Shown: positions 17,004 through 24,623, counted from the first letter of the stretch. The stretch: DNA of 43,291 nucleotides from Streptomyces antimicrobicus (GCF_020532625.1 NZ_JAJAUY010000044.1:1-43291), one strand, 5' to 3'. Notes: a model not told the origin generated them from the sequence alone. Numbers and translations: made by a program.

Positions 17004-18441
17004 CCCCGGCGTCCGCCGCGAGCGCCGGCCCGCCGAACTCCTTCGGCCGGCCGGCGCCGCCGTCGTACGCCGCCCAACCCGGCTCGCCACCGGTGCCGTA
17101 CGCCACCCACGCCGCGTGCATCTCGTCGGCGAGGGCCTGGGGCGCGCCGGGCCCGGCCAGCCAGGAGCTCTCCGGCACGGCCAGGGTGTCGAAGACGAAG
17201 CCGAGCTCCAGGGCGTGGCAGGCACCGAGCCCGGGCACGGCGGACGGCCAGCGGAACTCGTAGAGGTGGACCGGTGCCCGGCGGCGGGCCCCGGCCAGCG
17301 CCCGCAGGGGGTCGCGCAGCAGCCGGTCGGTGAGCAGGTGCCCGGCGAGGTCTGCGGGTCCGGCGGTCGGCAGCGCGGTGCGCAACGCCCGTACGGCGGC
17401 CCGGTCCTTGCCGCTGCGCAGCCGGGCCAGGGCGACGGCCAGCGGGCCGAGCCGGTCCAGTCGGCGCAGCATGCCGGTCGGCGCGAGCCAGAGCCGGTAC
17501 TCCTCGGTGGTCCAGCCCAGCATCAGCGGCACGTCGGCCGAGGCCCGGCCGCGCACGAGGGCGTCGAGCGGGTCCTCCGGGAGGACGGCGGGATCGGTGA
17601 CCAGACCGAAGGCCGGGCCGCCGAGCGGCCCGGAGCGGCGCAGCACCGCGGCCTGGGCGGCGAGGAGGGTGGCGCGGTCCAGGTCGGCGAAGGCCCGCGC
17701 GGTGGCCGGGACCTTCAGCAGGGACGCCATCCGGCGCACCGTGGTGCGGACCCGGTCGCGCGGCAGCACCTCGGGGGCGCCGCTCTGCAGCACGGCCCGG
17801 GCGAACAGCCCGGCGGCACGCGGGGCGGCCAGCAGGGCGCCGGTGCTGATGGCGCCGGCCGACTCGCCGAAGACCGTGACCCGGCCGGGGTCGCCGCCGA
17901 AGGCGCGGATGTTGTCGCGCACCCATTCCAGGGCGGCGATCTGGTCGAGCAGGCCCCGGTTGGCCGGGGCGTCGGGGAAGAGCCCGTAGCCGAGGACGCC
18001 GAGCCGGTAGTTGAGGGAGACCAGGACGACGCCGTCCCGGGCGAAGGCGGAGCCGTCGTAGACGGGGCAGGCGGAGGAGCCGCGGGTCAGCGCGCCGCCG
18101 TGCAGCCAGACCATGACCGGCAGCCCGGCGCCGGGGGCCGGGTCCGGGGTCCAGACGTTGAGGTTCAGGCAGTCGTCGCCGGGCACCTCGGGGTCGGGCA
18201 GCAGCGTGGCGAAGGGCGCGGCGTACGCCACCTTGGGTGCGGTGGGGCCGAAGGCGCCCGCGTCCCGTACGCCGTCCCAGGGGGCCGGCGGCGCGGGCGC
18301 GGCGAAGGCGGCCGGGCCCACGGGCGGTGCGGCGTAGGGGATGCCGCGGAAGACGGCGATCCCCCGTTCGGTGCGGCCCTCGACCACACCGTGTCCGGTC
18401 CTGACCTTCGGGCGTACGTGCTCGGCGTTCACCGGGCCCAC
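16978..18441 (-). CDS. Type B carboxylesterase / para-nitrobenzyl esterase family
   Basis: 487 residues. Strong cholinesterase-type signatures: the N-terminal GVVEGRTERGIAVFRGIPYAAPP, EDCLxLNVWTP-like DDCLNLNVWTP, the oxyanion hole MVWLHGGAL, and the nucleophile elbow VFGESAGAIS. The catalytic His is probably in GACHALELGFVFDT. It hydrolyses carboxylic esters; no signal peptide is evident, so it is probably cytoplasmic. GTG 18441 is chosen because AGGAGG lies 10 nt upstream; GTG 18432 (VNAEHVRP) is an alternative. At about 490 residues it is slightly shorter than the family mean. Confidence 0.9.
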   Translation of the reverse strand: MGPVNAEHVRPKVRTGHGVVEGRTERGIAVFRGIPYAAPPVGPAAFAAPAPPAPWDGVRDAGAFGPTAPKVAYAAPFATLLPDPEVPGDDCLNLNVWTPDPAPGAGLPVMVWLHGGALTRGSSACPVYDGSAFARDGVVLVSLNYRLGVLGYGLFPDAPANRGLLDQIAALEWVRDNIRAFGGDPGRVTVFGESAGAISTGALLAAPRAAGLFARAVLQSGAPEVLPRDRVRTTVRRMASLLKVPATARAFADLDRATLLAAQAAVLRRSGPLGGPAFGLVTDPAVLPEDPLDALVRGRASADVPLMLGWTTEEYRLWLAPTGMLRRLDRLGPLAVALARLRSGKDRAAVRALRTALPTAGPADLAGHLLTDRLLRDPLRALAGARRRAPVHLYEFRWPSAVPGLGACHALELGFVFDTLAVPESSWLAGPGAPQALADEMHAAWVAYGTGGEPGWAAYDGGAGRPKEFGGPALAADAGVSPTPVLP

Positions 18442-18507
18442 CGTGGCACAGCCTCCTACGGGTGACAAGCCGTGACCCGTGCGGGGCGGGGCGGGGTTGG
18501 ACCTGGC

Positions 18508-18831
18508 ATGCGTATCAACGACACCTTCCGAGCCGCCGCGGTCCCCGCGCTCCTGCTGGCGGCGGCCGCCGCCGGCCCGGCGCAGGCGGCCGGGGCGGAC
18601 TTCCAGTACCTGGGCCAGGACGACCGGCCGCACGCGATCACGGACCCGCGGGGGTGCGTCGCCGCCGCGGGCAAGGGCGGGGGCCTGACCGGCGCGGTGG
18701 TCAACCACACCGGGAGGACCGCCACGCTGTACCCGGAGCCGGGCTGCAAGGGCCGTGCGCTGCTCGTCGTCGGGCCGCACTCCAGCGCGCCCGTCGGACC
18801 GTTCTTCTCGTCGGTGCGCTTCACGGAGTGA
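18508..18831 (+). CDS. Small secreted protein of unknown function
   Basis: 107 residues. A clear signal peptide (MRINDTFRAAAVPALLLAAAAAGPAQA, cleavage near residue 28) is followed by a compact domain of about 80 residues with two cysteines (DPRGCVAAA and EPGCKGRAL) that could form one disulfide. The layout (small exported domain, central Cys pair, NHTGRTATLYPEPGCKG) is reminiscent of peptidase-inhibitor I36-like or beta/gamma-crystallin-like small secreted proteins of Streptomyces, but I cannot confirm a family. It lies just upstream of the chaplin gene in the same orientation, but the chaplin has its own promoter. Confidence 0.72.
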   Translation: MRINDTFRAAAVPALLLAAAAAGPAQAAGADFQYLGQDDRPHAITDPRGCVAAAGKGGGLTGAVVNHTGRTATLYPEPGCKGRALLVVGPHSSAPVGPFFSSVRFTE

Positions 18832-18861
18832 CGAGCGTCATCACCGGGAAGGCGCAGCGGC

Positions 18862-18889
18862 CGTGACCCCTGGCCGCTCTCCGCGTTGT
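18862..18889 (+). promoter_or_regulatory. Candidate ECF (BldN-like) promoter of the chaplin gene
   Basis: CGTGAC (18862-18867) and CGTTGT (18884-18889) are separated by 16 nt. This resembles the form recalled for sigma-BldN promoters (about CGTAAC-N16-CGTT), which drive chaplin and rodlin genes. Transcription would start near 18896, giving a leader of about 50 nt. Confidence 0.5.
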
Positions 18890-18902
18890 ATGCCATGTCA
18901 AA

Positions 18903-18920
18903 TGCCGCACCAGTGCGGCA
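18903..18920 (+). promoter_or_regulatory. Perfect inverted repeat in the chaplin 5' leader
   Basis: TGCCGCAC-CA-GTGCGGCA: 8-bp perfect arms with a 2-bp spacer, just downstream of the predicted start of transcription and 13 nt before the ribosome binding site AAGGAGA (18934-18940). It could be a DNA operator or a 5' RNA hairpin that protects the transcript. Confidence 0.5.
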
Positions 18921-18945
18921 CCCCCCGTCTCTCAAGGAGATCTTG

Positions 18946-19224
18946 ATGTCGCGTATCGCGAAGGCAGTCGCCGTCACCGCAGCTGCCGGCAGCGCCCTGG
19001 CCGCCGGCGCCGGGCTGGCCGTCGCCGACGCCGGAGCGCACGGTGCGGCGGTCGGCTCCCCCGGTGTCGCCTCGGGCAACCTCCTCCAGGTTCCCGTCCA
19101 CGTCCCGGTGAACGTCTGCGGCAACACCGTGAACGTCATCGCCCTCCTGAACCCGGCGTTCGGCAACACCTGCATCAACCAGTCCGACGGTGAGCACCAC
19201 ACCGAGGGCGGCTACGGCCACTGA
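18946..19224 (+). CDS. Short chaplin (hydrophobic aerial-hypha coat protein)
   Basis: 92 residues: signal peptide (about 1-28, to VADAG), then one chaplin domain (about 37-80) with the family phrases GSPGVASGN, VPVHVPVNVCGNTVNV and LLNPAFGNTCINQ. Chaplins are secreted, assemble into amyloid-like fibrils at the air interface, and allow aerial hyphae to emerge. Both conserved Cys are present, as in ChpD/F/G/H and unlike ChpE, and there is no LPxTG sortase signal, so it is a short chaplin. Unusually, about 12 polar residues (SDGEHHTEGGYGH) follow the domain, where typical short chaplins end at once. ATG 18946 is 5 nt after AAGGAGA. Confidence 0.95.
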   Translation: MSRIAKAVAVTAAAGSALAAGAGLAVADAGAHGAAVGSPGVASGNLLQVPVHVPVNVCGNTVNVIALLNPAFGNTCINQSDGEHHTEGGYGH

Positions 19225-19249
19225 CGCCGAGGCACCCAGGCAGCGCTGA

Positions 19250-19275
19250 GGGCCCCCGCCGGACGGCGGGGGCCC
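19250..19275 (+). terminator. Strong terminator after the chaplin gene
   Basis: GGGCCCCCGCCG (19250-19261) pairs perfectly with CGGCGGGGGCCC (19264-19275) with a 2-nt apex (effectively a 4-nt loop), followed by TTCGTC. It separates the chaplin gene from the convergent tyrosinase operon. Confidence 0.85.
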
Positions 19276-19280
19276 TTCGT

Positions 19281-19326
19281 CGATCAGGCCTCGTAGCGCT
19301 ACACGATCAGGCCTCGTAGCGGTACA
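19281..19326. repeat. 23-bp tandem duplication at the 3' end of melC2
   Basis: Two adjacent 23-bp copies (19281-19303 and 19304-19326) differ at one base (C/G at position 19 of the unit). The second copy contains the last codons and stop of melC2; the first repeats them beyond the stop. It looks like a recent slippage duplication. Confidence 0.85.
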
Positions 19327-20170
19327 GGCCCTGGTGGCTGAGCATCTCGCGCGGGGTGACGTCCCACGGCGGCATCGGCTCGTCCAGGGAGATCACCCGG
19401 CCGCGCTGGAGGTCGCCGAGCGGCAGCGGCCGGTCGGGGAGGTAGCCGGCCCCGGGGTGGCGCTGCTGCCAGCGGTCCCACAGCAGGTCCACGAACGCGT
19501 GGTGCAGCCAGAACGCCGGGTCGTTGGGGGCCGCGCCGCCGGTCATGTGGCCGCCGATCCACTGGTGCACCTTGTTGTGGTTGCGCCACTTCTCGCTGCG
19601 CGGCGCGGCCCAGCCCTCCAGCCGGTTGCGGAAGCCGTCGGGGGCGGTGGAGTCCCAGGGGTCGGAGTCGTAGAGCGGGGCGTCCAGCGCCCATTGCAGC
19701 TCGGCGGCGGTGGGCAGCTTGATCGGGTTCTGCGGGCGGCCGAGGTTGCGGGTGAGGTAGCCGGCCTCGCTGGTGCGGACGTTGATGGTCCAGTTGCCCC
19801 GGTCGTAGGCGAACGCGCCGGTCGTCACCCGGCGGTCGCCCTCGCGGCCGGTGCCGCCGAGGAAGTCGTCGGCCCACAAGGAGGAGACGGGGCTGTTGTC
19901 GGTGGTCCAGTCCCAGTACGGGATGGACAGGCCGGGGTCGAGGGCGCGCAGCCGGTTCTCGAACTCCAGCAGGTAGCGCCGGTGCCAGGGGAAGAACGAC
20001 GGCGACATGTGCCCGACCCGGAGCTTGGTCTCCCGGTCGGGCACGAACCAGCGGTCGTGGACGCGGACGAACTCGTCGTAGGTGCCGTTGCGCTTGAGCT
20101 CCAGCAAGGCCGCCACGAAGCGCTTCTTCTGGGCGCCGGTGAGGTTCTTCTGGTTCTGCCGGGTGTGCAC
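19307..20170 (-). CDS. melC2: Tyrosinase (type 3 copper monophenol oxidase)
   Basis: 287 residues, slightly longer than typical MelC2 (about 273). It oxidises tyrosine and other phenols to quinones, leading to melanin. All six copper ligands can be seen: CuA His38 (FVRVHDR), His54 (GHMSPSF) and His63 (PWHRRYLLEFE); CuB His198 and His202 (NHNKVHQWIGGH) and His224 (FWLHHAFVD). Other family phrases are IPYWDWTTD and DGFRNRLEGW. There is no signal peptide, as expected for a protein carried out by its caddie MelC1. The GTG start at 20170 has GGAG 8-9 nt upstream and is 13 nt after the melC1 stop. Sequence drift from textbook MelC2 (extra loop residues near NLGRPQNPIK) suggests a melD-like paralogue rather than the main melC pair. 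Confidence 0.94.
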   Translation of the reverse strand: MHTRQNQKNLTGAQKKRFVAALLELKRNGTYDEFVRVHDRWFVPDRETKLRVGHMSPSFFPWHRRYLLEFENRLRALDPGLSIPYWDWTTDNSPVSSLWADDFLGGTGREGDRRVTTGAFAYDRGNWTINVRTSEAGYLTRNLGRPQNPIKLPTAAELQWALDAPLYDSDPWDSTAPDGFRNRLEGWAAPRSEKWRNHNKVHQWIGGHMTGGAAPNDPAFWLHHAFVDLLWDRWQQRHPGAGYLPDRPLPLGDLQRGRVISLDEPMPPWDVTPREMLSHQGLYRYEA

Positions 20171-20183
20171 GGGCGGACTCCGC

Positions 20184-20543
20184 TCAGCCGTGGTGGGGCG
20201 CGGCCAGGGCCAGCCGCTCGGTGCCCAGCTCGTCGACGGCGGCGCGGGCGAGCTCCAGCGGCGTGGCGAAGGACTCGAAGTGGTTGATCCCGCTGAGGTA
20301 GCTGCCGTCGGCCCGGCGCATCACGTGCAGCGGCCGGCCGTCGATCCACACCTGGTGGCTGCGGACCGCGATGTGCCGGCCGCGGTACGTCTCCTCGGCG
20401 AGCGGCGCGGGGGCGGTGACCGGGCGGGGCCGGCGGGCCCGGAGCACCGGGGCCAGCGCCGCGGCCGTACCGGCGAGGACGGCCGCCGTGAAGGCCGTGC
20501 GCAGCAGCGCGCGGCGGGTGGGCGGTACGGCGACTGCGTCCAT
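20184..20543 (-). CDS. melC1: Tyrosinase cofactor / caddie protein MelC1 with Tat signal
   Basis: 119 residues. A twin-arginine signal (PTRRALLRTAFTAAVLAGTAAALAP, about 9-32) precedes the MelC1 domain: YRGRHIAVRSHQVWIDGRPLHVMRRADGSYLSGINHFESFATPLELARAAVDEL. MelC1 delivers copper to MelC2 and carries it through the Tat machinery. The His-rich insert (HHHGG-type) of some MelC1 proteins is absent, leaving only scattered His. ATG 20543 has GGGAG 5 nt upstream. First gene of the melC1-melC2 operon. Confidence 0.92.
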   Translation of the reverse strand: MDAVAVPPTRRALLRTAFTAAVLAGTAAALAPVLRARRPRPVTAPAPLAEETYRGRHIAVRSHQVWIDGRPLHVMRRADGSYLSGINHFESFATPLELARAAVDELGTERLALAAPHHG

Positions 20544-20604
20544 GCGGACTCCCTGGCTCGGCGGGACGGCGACTACGGGGTCTAACGCGGCGCCGCCGAC
20601 GAGG

Positions 20605-21237
20605 TCACCTCGGCTGCTCGGGGTGCTTGTGGAACAAGGTCGTGGGGCGCAGCCGGCCCTCGGGGTCGGTGGCGTAGTCGGGGATGGTGCCGGCCTCGGT
20701 CCAGCCGGCACGGCGGTAGAGGTGCTCGGCGCCGCTGCCGGTCTCGGTGTCCAGGACGAGCAGGACGACACCGGCCCGGGCGGCGCCCGCCTCGGCCTCG
20801 GCGAGCAGCGCCCGGGCGGTGCCGCGGCCGCGGGCGGCCGGGTGCACCATGAGCTTGCGCAGCTCGGCGCGGTGGCGGCCGTTGGGCTTGGTCTCCCGGC
20901 ACCAGCTGACGGTGCCGTCGACGCGGCCGTCGGTCCGGGAGACCCACAGGGCGAGGGTGCCGTCCTCCAGGCCGGGCAGCAGGGAGTCCCACCAGGCGGC
21001 GGCGGCCCGGTGGTCGAGGCCGGCGAGGAAGCCGAGGGAGGCGCCCGCCTCGACGGTGTCCACGAGGAGCGCGGCCAGTTCGGCGCGGCTCGCGCGCAGT
21101 CCGTCGGCGGTCAGGCGGGTGATGGCGGTGGCGCCGGTGGTGCCGGTGGCCGAGGGGGAGGCGGGCGACGGGGAGGGCGCGGGAGGGACGGCGGGGGTGG
21201 CGGGCGTGGCCGGGGTGGCGGGCGTGGCGGGCGTCAT
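20605..21237 (-). CDS. GNAT-family N-acetyltransferase with repetitive N-terminus
   Basis: 210 residues. The first about 35 are low-complexity (MTPATPATPATPATPAVPP), encoded by tandem GC-rich repeats. The GNAT fold follows: ITRLTADGLRASRAELAALL, LWVSRTDGRVDGTVSWCRE, the acetyl-CoA loop RKLMVHPAARGRGTARALLAEAE (canonical RGRGTA), and LLVLDTETGSGAEHLYRRAGW. Substrate unknown. ATG 21237 has no ribosome binding site; TACCCT lies 6 nt upstream, so translation may be leaderless. The low-complexity N-terminus could mean that the real start is internal. It is followed 61 bp later by melC1. Confidence 0.85.
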   Translation of the reverse strand: MTPATPATPATPATPAVPPAPSPSPASPSATGTTGATAITRLTADGLRASRAELAALLVDTVEAGASLGFLAGLDHRAAAAWWDSLLPGLEDGTLALWVSRTDGRVDGTVSWCRETKPNGRHRAELRKLMVHPAARGRGTARALLAEAEAGAARAGVVLLVLDTETGSGAEHLYRRAGWTEAGTIPDYATDPEGRLRPTTLFHKHPEQPR

Positions 21238-21240
21238 GCG
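21186..21240. repeat. Short tandem repeats encoding the (ATP)n N-terminus
   Basis: Degenerate 9-bp units related to GGCGGGCGT / GGCCGGGGT on the plus strand encode the Ala-Thr-Pro repeats at the start of the GNAT protein. Prone to slippage. Confidence 0.6.
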
Positions 21241-21324
21241 GCCAGGGTAGGGATCAGCGGGGGACCCGCGGCGGGCGGGGCAGCCGCAGGGCGCCGGAGC
21301 GGCGGCCCTGCGGGTGCCGTCCGG

Positions 21325-22428
21325 TCAGGCGGGCGGGGCCGGGAGGTCGGCCTCGGCGGCGATCAGGGTGTGGTGGTGGGACGCGGTACCCAGGGCGAGC
21401 GAGGCGGACTTGGCCCGTTTCAGGTAGAGGTGGGCCGGGTGTTCCCAGGTCATGCCGAGGCCGCCGTGCAACTGGACGCACTCCTCGGCGGCGCGGACGG
21501 CGACGCCGGAGCAGTACGCCTGCGCCACCGCGGTCAGCAGCGGCGCGTCGGGTGCGGCCGTGGCCAGCGCGTCGGCGGCGGCGCGGGCGGCGGCCCGGGC
21601 GGCGGCCACGTCGAGCCACAGCTGCGCGAGCCGGTGCCCGAGCGCCTGGAAGGAGCCGAGGGGGCGGTTGAACTGGTGCCGGGTCTTGACGTGGGCGACC
21701 GTCGTGGTCAGGCACCACTCGGCCAGGCCCACCTGCTCGGAGGCCAGCAGACCGGCGCCGGCCCGCAGGGCGCGGTCCACCGCCGCCCGCGCCGGACCGG
21801 GACCGGCCAGCAGCCGGCCGGGGGCGCCGGTGAGGCGCACCCGCGCGAGCGGGCGGGTCAGGTCCAGCGGGACCTGCGCGGTGAGTTCGGCCGCGGCGGC
21901 CGGTACGGCGTGCAGGCCGGTGTCGGCGAGGACCAGCAGTGTGTCGGCGGCCGCCGCGTCGGCCACCGCCGTGACCGTGCCGGTGAGCCGGCCGCCGCCG
22001 GTGTCCCGGACCGTGGGCGTCGCCGCCGCTCCCGGCGCGGCCGTCAGCGGCAGGGCCAGGACGCCCACGCTCTCCCCGGCGGCCAGCGGGCCCAGCAGGG
22101 CCTCGGCCGCGGGGCCCGGGCAGCCGAGCAGGGTCTCGGTGGCGAGCACCGCGCTGGTCAGGTACGGCAGGGGGGCCACGGCCCGGCCCAGTTCCTCCAG
22201 CACCACCGCCGCCTCGCGGTGGCTCGCGCCCTGCCCGCCGAGCTCCACCGGGACGAGCAGTCCGGCCGCCCCGATGTCGCGGGCCAGGGTCCGCCACAGC
22301 GCCGGGTCGTGCGGCCGTCCGGCCTCGGCCCGGGCGAGCGCGGCCGCCGGGTCGAGCCGGGCCCCGAGCAGCGACCGTACGGCGGCGCGGAGTTCCTCCT
22401 CGGTGTCGCTGTAGAGCAGATCGGTCAT
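21325..22428 (-). CDS. Acyl-CoA dehydrogenase family protein (second of a pair)
   Basis: 367 residues. Acyl-CoA dehydrogenase fold: N-terminal helical domain (VELGGQGASHREAAVVLEELG), middle beta domain poor in the usual substrate motifs, and a C-terminal domain with the FAD-contacting phrase HQFNRPLGSFQALGHRLAQLWLDV and LHGGLGMTWEHPAHLYLKRA, whose TWEH Glu is the probable base. Adjacent, overlapping acyl-CoA dehydrogenase genes of this kind often encode the two subunits of an alpha2beta2 enzyme (as for mycobacterial FadE26-27 or FadE28-29). ATG 22428 overlaps the upstream stop by 4 bp (ATGA). Substrate unknown; a branched, aromatic or steroid-like acyl-CoA is plausible. Confidence 0.9.
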   Translation of the reverse strand: MTDLLYSDTEEELRAAVRSLLGARLDPAAALARAEAGRPHDPALWRTLARDIGAAGLLVPVELGGQGASHREAAVVLEELGRAVAPLPYLTSAVLATETLLGCPGPAAEALLGPLAAGESVGVLALPLTAAPGAAATPTVRDTGGGRLTGTVTAVADAAAADTLLVLADTGLHAVPAAAAELTAQVPLDLTRPLARVRLTGAPGRLLAGPGPARAAVDRALRAGAGLLASEQVGLAEWCLTTTVAHVKTRHQFNRPLGSFQALGHRLAQLWLDVAAARAAARAAADALATAAPDAPLLTAVAQAYCSGVAVRAAEECVQLHGGLGMTWEHPAHLYLKRAKSASLALGTASHHHTLIAAEADLPAPPA

Positions 22429-23618
22429 CGGGCCAGGTCCTTCCAGGGCAGGTCCTTGTCGTCGCGCGGGTCGGCCGGCAGGCCCAGCACCCGCTGCGCC
22501 ACGATGTTCAGCAGCACCTCGCTGGTGCCGCCCTCGATCGAGTTGCCCTTGGCGCGCAGGTAGCGGTAGCCGGCGTCGCGGCCGGTGAAGTCGACCAGTT
22601 CGGGCCGGCGCATCGTCCAGTCGTCGTACAGCAGGCCCTCCTCGGCGCGCAGTTCCACCTCCAGGGCGCTGATCCGCTGGTTCAGCCGGGCGAAGGCCAG
22701 CTTCGTGCCGGAGCCCTCCGGTCCGGGCTGCCCGGCGGCCAGTTGCTGGCGCAGCCGGTCGGCCGTCAGCCGGGCGACCTCGGCCTCGACCCACAGGCCG
22801 AGCAGCCGCCGGTGCAGGTCGTGGGTGCGCAGCTCGGGGCGGGCCCGCCAGGTGGCGGCGACCGGCCCGATCATGCCGCCCTCGCGGGGCATCCGCATGC
22901 CGCCGATGGAGACGCGTTCGTTCATCAGGGTGGTCCGGGCGACCTCCCAGCCCTGGCCGACCTCGCCCAGGCGGTGCGCGTCGGGGATCCGGACGCCGGT
23001 GAGGAAGACCTCGTTGAACTCGGCCTCGCCGGTGATCTGGCGCAGCGGCCGGACCTCGACGCCGGGGGCGGTCATGTCGCACAGGAAGTAGGTGATGCCG
23101 CGGTGCTTGGGCACGTCCGGATCGGTCCGGGCGAGGAGGATGGCCCAGCGGGCGGTGTGGGCGCTGGAGGTCCACACCTTCTGGCCGGTGACGGTCCAGT
23201 CGCCCGCGGTGTCGCGCACGGCCCGGGTGCCGAGCGCGGCGAGGTCGGAGCCGGCGCCGGGCTCGCTGAAGAGCTGGCACCAGACCTCCTCCCCCAGCCA
23301 CAGCGGCCGCAGGAACCGGCTCTTCTGCTCGGGGGTGCCGTGGGCGAGGATCGTCGGGGCGGCCATGCCGAGGCCGATGCCGATCCGGCGCGGGTCGTTG
23401 TCGGGGGCGCCGGCGGCCTCCAGTTCGGCGTCGACGACGGCCTGCAGGGCGCGGGGCGCGCCGAGGCCGCCGAGGCCTTCGGGGTAGTGGACCCAGGCGA
23501 GCCCGGCGTCGAAGCGGGCCCGCAGGAAGTCCGCCCGGTCGGTGGTGGCGGGCGGCCGGTCGGCGAGCAGGGCCCGGGTGCGGGCGCGGAGGTCCTCGGC
23601 GGTGGTCGCGGCGGTCAT
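22425..23618 (-). CDS. Acyl-CoA dehydrogenase family protein (first of a pair)
   Basis: 397 residues. Family phrases: WVHYPEGLGGLGAPRALQAVV, WCQLFSEPGAGSDLAALGTRAVRD (flavin/substrate loop), the VTGQKVWTSSAHTARWAILLART strand, NEVFLTGVRIPDAHRLGEVGQGWEVARTTLMNER and a C-terminal KGNSIEGGTSEVLLNIVAQRVLGLP, where the Glu of IEGGTSE occupies the catalytic-base position. It performs FAD-dependent alpha,beta-dehydrogenation of an acyl-CoA. ATG 23618 overlaps the oxidoreductase stop by 4 bp, and its own stop overlaps the next gene by 4 bp, so the three genes are tightly coupled. Confidence 0.92.
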   Translation of the reverse strand: MTAATTAEDLRARTRALLADRPPATTDRADFLRARFDAGLAWVHYPEGLGGLGAPRALQAVVDAELEAAGAPDNDPRRIGIGLGMAAPTILAHGTPEQKSRFLRPLWLGEEVWCQLFSEPGAGSDLAALGTRAVRDTAGDWTVTGQKVWTSSAHTARWAILLARTDPDVPKHRGITYFLCDMTAPGVEVRPLRQITGEAEFNEVFLTGVRIPDAHRLGEVGQGWEVARTTLMNERVSIGGMRMPREGGMIGPVAATWRARPELRTHDLHRRLLGLWVEAEVARLTADRLRQQLAAGQPGPEGSGTKLAFARLNQRISALEVELRAEEGLLYDDWTMRRPELVDFTGRDAGYRYLRAKGNSIEGGTSEVLLNIVAQRVLGLPADPRDDKDLPWKDLAR

Positions 23619-24583
23619 CGGGCGGCTCCCCCGGGTACGACGACCAGCCGGCCGGTGGTGGTGCCGTCGGCCACGCGCTGGACGGCGTCGGCGGCCCCGG
23701 CGAGCGGGACGCGCTCGCTGACCAGCGGTTTGATCGCGCCTTCGGCGGCGAGGCGGGTGAGCTCGGTGTGGCAGGCCAGGATCGAGGCCGGGTCCTTGGT
23801 GGCGTACAGGCCCCAGTGCAGGCCCACGATCGCGTAGTTCTTGACCAGGGCGTGGTTGAGGGCGGGTGCGGGAACGGTGCCGCCGGCGAAGCCGACGACG
23901 AGGATCCGGCCCTCGAAGGCCACGCACTTGGCGGAGGCGGTGTAGGCGTCCCCGCCGACCGGGTCGTACACGACGTCGGCACCCCGGCCGCCGGTGAACT
24001 CCTTGACCCGGGCGACGACGTCCTCGCAGGTGCGGTCCACGACCAGGTCGCAGCCGAGGTCCTCGGCCGTGCGGAGCTTGGCCTTGCCGCCGACGACCCC
24101 GATGACGGTGGCTCCGGCGGCCTTGCCGAGCTGGACGGCGGCGCTGCCGACGCCTCCTGCGGCGGCGTGCACGAGGAGGGTCTCGCCGGCCTGGAGACGG
24201 GCCCGCCGGTGCAGGCCGAACCAGCCGGTCTGGTAGCCGATGTGGAGGGCGGCCGCCTCGGCGTCGTCGAGCGCCTCGGGCGCCGGGAGCAGGGCCGCGG
24301 CGGGCGCGGTGACGTACTCGGCGAACCCGCCGTGGGGCAGGGCCGGGTTGGCGACGACGCGGCGGCCGTCCTCGGTCTCGCCGCAGATCTCGACGCCGGG
24401 GGTGAAGGGCAGCGGCGGGCGGATCTGGTACTGGCCGCGGCACAGCAGGGCGTCGGGGAAGTTGACGTTGGCGGCGAGCACCCGGAGCTTCACCTCGCCC
24501 TCGCCGGGCCGGGGTTCGGGTACCTCGTCGAGGCGCATGGCCTCCCGGGGTTCGCCGTGGGTGTGGACTCGCCATGCCTGCAT
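23615..24583 (-). CDS. NADPH:quinone oxidoreductase / zinc-independent MDR family protein
   Basis: 322 residues. Typical quinone-oxidoreductase (CrhR/QOR) MDR fold: N-terminal GroES-like domain (LRVLAANVNFPDALLCRGQYQIRPPLPFTPGVEICG) and a Rossmann domain with LVHAAAGGVGSAAVQLGKAAGATVIGVVGG. Zinc-binding Cys residues are absent. It probably reduces a quinone or an enoyl substrate with NADPH; beside two acyl-CoA dehydrogenases an enoyl-CoA reductase role is possible. ATG 24583 follows GGAGG with a 5-nt spacer. First gene of the three-gene operon, with a palindromic operator over its promoter. Confidence 0.9.
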   Translation of the reverse strand: MQAWRVHTHGEPREAMRLDEVPEPRPGEGEVKLRVLAANVNFPDALLCRGQYQIRPPLPFTPGVEICGETEDGRRVVANPALPHGGFAEYVTAPAAALLPAPEALDDAEAAALHIGYQTGWFGLHRRARLQAGETLLVHAAAGGVGSAAVQLGKAAGATVIGVVGGKAKLRTAEDLGCDLVVDRTCEDVVARVKEFTGGRGADVVYDPVGGDAYTASAKCVAFEGRILVVGFAGGTVPAPALNHALVKNYAIVGLHWGLYATKDPASILACHTELTRLAAEGAIKPLVSERVPLAGAADAVQRVADGTTTGRLVVVPGGAAR

Positions 24584-24623
24584 CGGGGCCTCCAGCCGCC
24601 GTCGAGGGTTCACGCCGGTCCGC

